From assembly GCF_003003005.1 (NCBI RefSeq), contig NZ_PVTR01000004.1:1-64000 (forward strand): 64,000 nucleotides of DNA. Direction: 5' to 3'. Under the pieces are notes generated by a model. That model saw only the letters and a list, made by a program, of their open reading frames with translations, made no database searches and was not told the DNA's origin. The stretch comes from Mongoliibacter ruber (GTDB lineage Bacteria; Bacteroidota; Bacteroidia; Cytophagales; Cyclobacteriaceae). This document shows, in pieces, positions 63,165 through 64,000 of the stretch. Position 1 is the first letter of the stretch, and the number at the start of each line of letters is the position of its first letter. A program made the position numbers and the translations under genes.

Positions 63165-64000
63165 TTACAGTGCATTATACCTTCCAAGCCAAAAATTTGC
63201 TATCAATTTTCCTGAAAAAGAAATTTTCCTTTTTGGGGTTTGTGTGACAAATGTAATGGCACTTATCATACCCTCATTGAACCTGTCCAATCCCCAATCT
63301 TTGATAATATTCCGGGAAGAATCAGACATCTCACGTGTTTGATCCTCATTTAGCATGATGAAATGCTGCATGGCTTTAACAAGGGAGTCCTTGGACGCTA
63401 CATCAAAAACAAACCCATTGACTTCATTTTGAACTAATGTTCCAGCACAGCCGACTTTATTACTTACAATTACGGGAAGACCCGAGGCCATGGCTTCATT
63501 AATGACCAAGCCCCACGTTTCCCCAAATGAACTGGGTAAAACAAATGCTTTGGCATTTTTATAAATTTCTCTAATTGTATCTTGGGGAAAAAATGGAAGC
63601 AACTGTACATTTTTCATTTGATGCTTTTTAATATACCCTTCAAGTTCTTGCCTTTTTGGCCCATCCCCTACCAAAACCAAGTCAGGAACATTTTCATTTT
63701 TTTGTGTAAGCTGATGGTAAGCTGTCAACAACATCAAGAGATTCTTTTTTTCTACTTGTCTTCCAACGTTCAAAAAATAATTTTTTGAAATCACCGGACT
63801 ATTTTCCGACACATCTTTGTTGTTCATGAAAAAATCATTGTCCACTACATCTACTCCGTAAAAAAGTCTTTCCTGGCCAAAACCAAAAAAATTGAAGGTA
63901 CTTTCCCAGCCTAATGCAGGGCAAAATATAGCATCTACCCCTGAATAAAGCTGCTTCTTCACCCAGTTAACAAATAAATTTCTTTTGACATCTTCTAATT
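63165..64000 (-). CDS. Family 4 glycosyltransferase, partial (5' end beyond the window)
   Basis: The frame stays open to the window edge, so the GTG at 63962 is not a real start: the upstream codons read LEDVKRNLFVNW before KKQLYSGVDAIF. What remains is the end of the acceptor domain and the whole donor domain: YFLNVGRQVEKKNLLMLLTAY, LVGDGPKRQELEGYI, and the E-X7-E motif in GETWGLVINEAMASGLPV. It lies 367 bp upstream of rfbA, with a direct-repeat copy just past its stop codon. Confidence 0.9.
   Translation of the reverse strand, partial: LEDVKRNLFVNWVKKQLYSGVDAIFCPALGWESTFNFFGFGQERLFYGVDVVDNDFFMNNKDVSENSPVISKNYFLNVGRQVEKKNLLMLLTAYHQLTQKNENVPDLVLVGDGPKRQELEGYIKKHQMKNVQLLPFFPQDTIREIYKNAKAFVLPSSFGETWGLVINEAMASGLPVIVSNKVGCAGTLVQNEVNGFVFDVASKDSLVKAMQHFIMLNEDQTREMSDSSRNIIKDWGLDRFNEGMISAITFVTQTPKRKISFSGKLIANFWLGRYNAL

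Overview
The window reads as a polysaccharide (capsule/exopolysaccharide) biosynthesis and export locus of a Bacteroidota bacterium, most likely of the Cytophagales (Algoriphagus/Cyclobacterium-like). This placement is inferred. It rests on a giant cell-surface protein ending in a type B type-IX-secretion sorting domain, a well-formed TTTG-N19-TANNTTTG promoter, Wza-like lipoproteins paired with fused Wzc-type tyrosine kinases, and a free-standing four-helix-bundle (S23/IVP-type) gene. Almost every gene is on the minus strand, so transcription runs from right to left. No rRNA, tRNA, CRISPR array or transposase was seen.

Layout from right to left. At 64.0-61.9 kb are a glycosyltransferase cut by the window edge and rfbA. 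At 61.8-53.0 kb is a 2.9-thousand-residue SprB-like adhesin with a lectin-like N-terminus. At 52.9-49.6 kb is a wza/wzc export pair with a recognisable promoter and a strong terminator. At 49.4-42.2 kb is an assembly operon: a remnant of a lost gene, a Wzy-type polymerase/ligase, GT2, three GT4 enzymes, then a separate WecG/TagA enzyme. At 42.1-39.2 kb are gmd, a small outer-membrane protein and fcl, giving GDP-fucose. At 39.0-35.2 kb are a flippase and two GT4 genes. At 35.0-31.8 kb is a second wza/wzc pair.

A 1.4 kb repeat cluster (30.4-31.8 kb) follows. Next come a hypothetical gene, manC, a four-helix-bundle gene and a TviB-type UDP-sugar dehydrogenase, with further repeat clusters between them. 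A second gmd and a strongly AT-rich assembly island (23.8-14.1 kb) follow: flippase, GH105-like hydrolase, pyruvyl transferase, GT2, EpsG-like polymerase, two GT4, WcaF-like acetyltransferase and GT2. An SDR epimerase and a PglC-type initiating sugar transferase close that block at another repeat cluster (11.5-12.65 kb). Leftwards are a Wzi-like outer-membrane protein, a DegT aminotransferase (PglE-like), a PglD-like acetyltransferase, a CapD/PglF-like dehydratase and a WecA/MraY-family transferase. The only plus-strand gene is a formyltransferase-like fusion. The left end holds an XRE-S24 repressor and a small partner gene behind operator-like palindromes.

Taken together, PglF/E/D/C-like enzymes can make and load an N-acylated diamino sugar, while the WecA/WecG pair gives a second possible initiation route. 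ManC, Gmd and Fcl make GDP-mannose and GDP-fucose, TviB makes an aminouronic acid, GTs and modifying enzymes build two different repeat units, two flippases and two polymerases handle them, and two Wza/Wzc pairs export them.

The most unusual content is non-coding. A mosaic repeat family contains tandem arrays of degenerate 8-bp words, 11-bp A-tract-phased repeats and several perfect hairpins, one with an apparent compensatory base change. Large copies lie in inverted orientation on either side of an 18 kb gene block. Separately, a 237-bp leader is duplicated upstream of tviB and manC, and an unrelated 128/162-bp direct repeat brackets about 55 kb and differs in length by exactly two 17-bp units.
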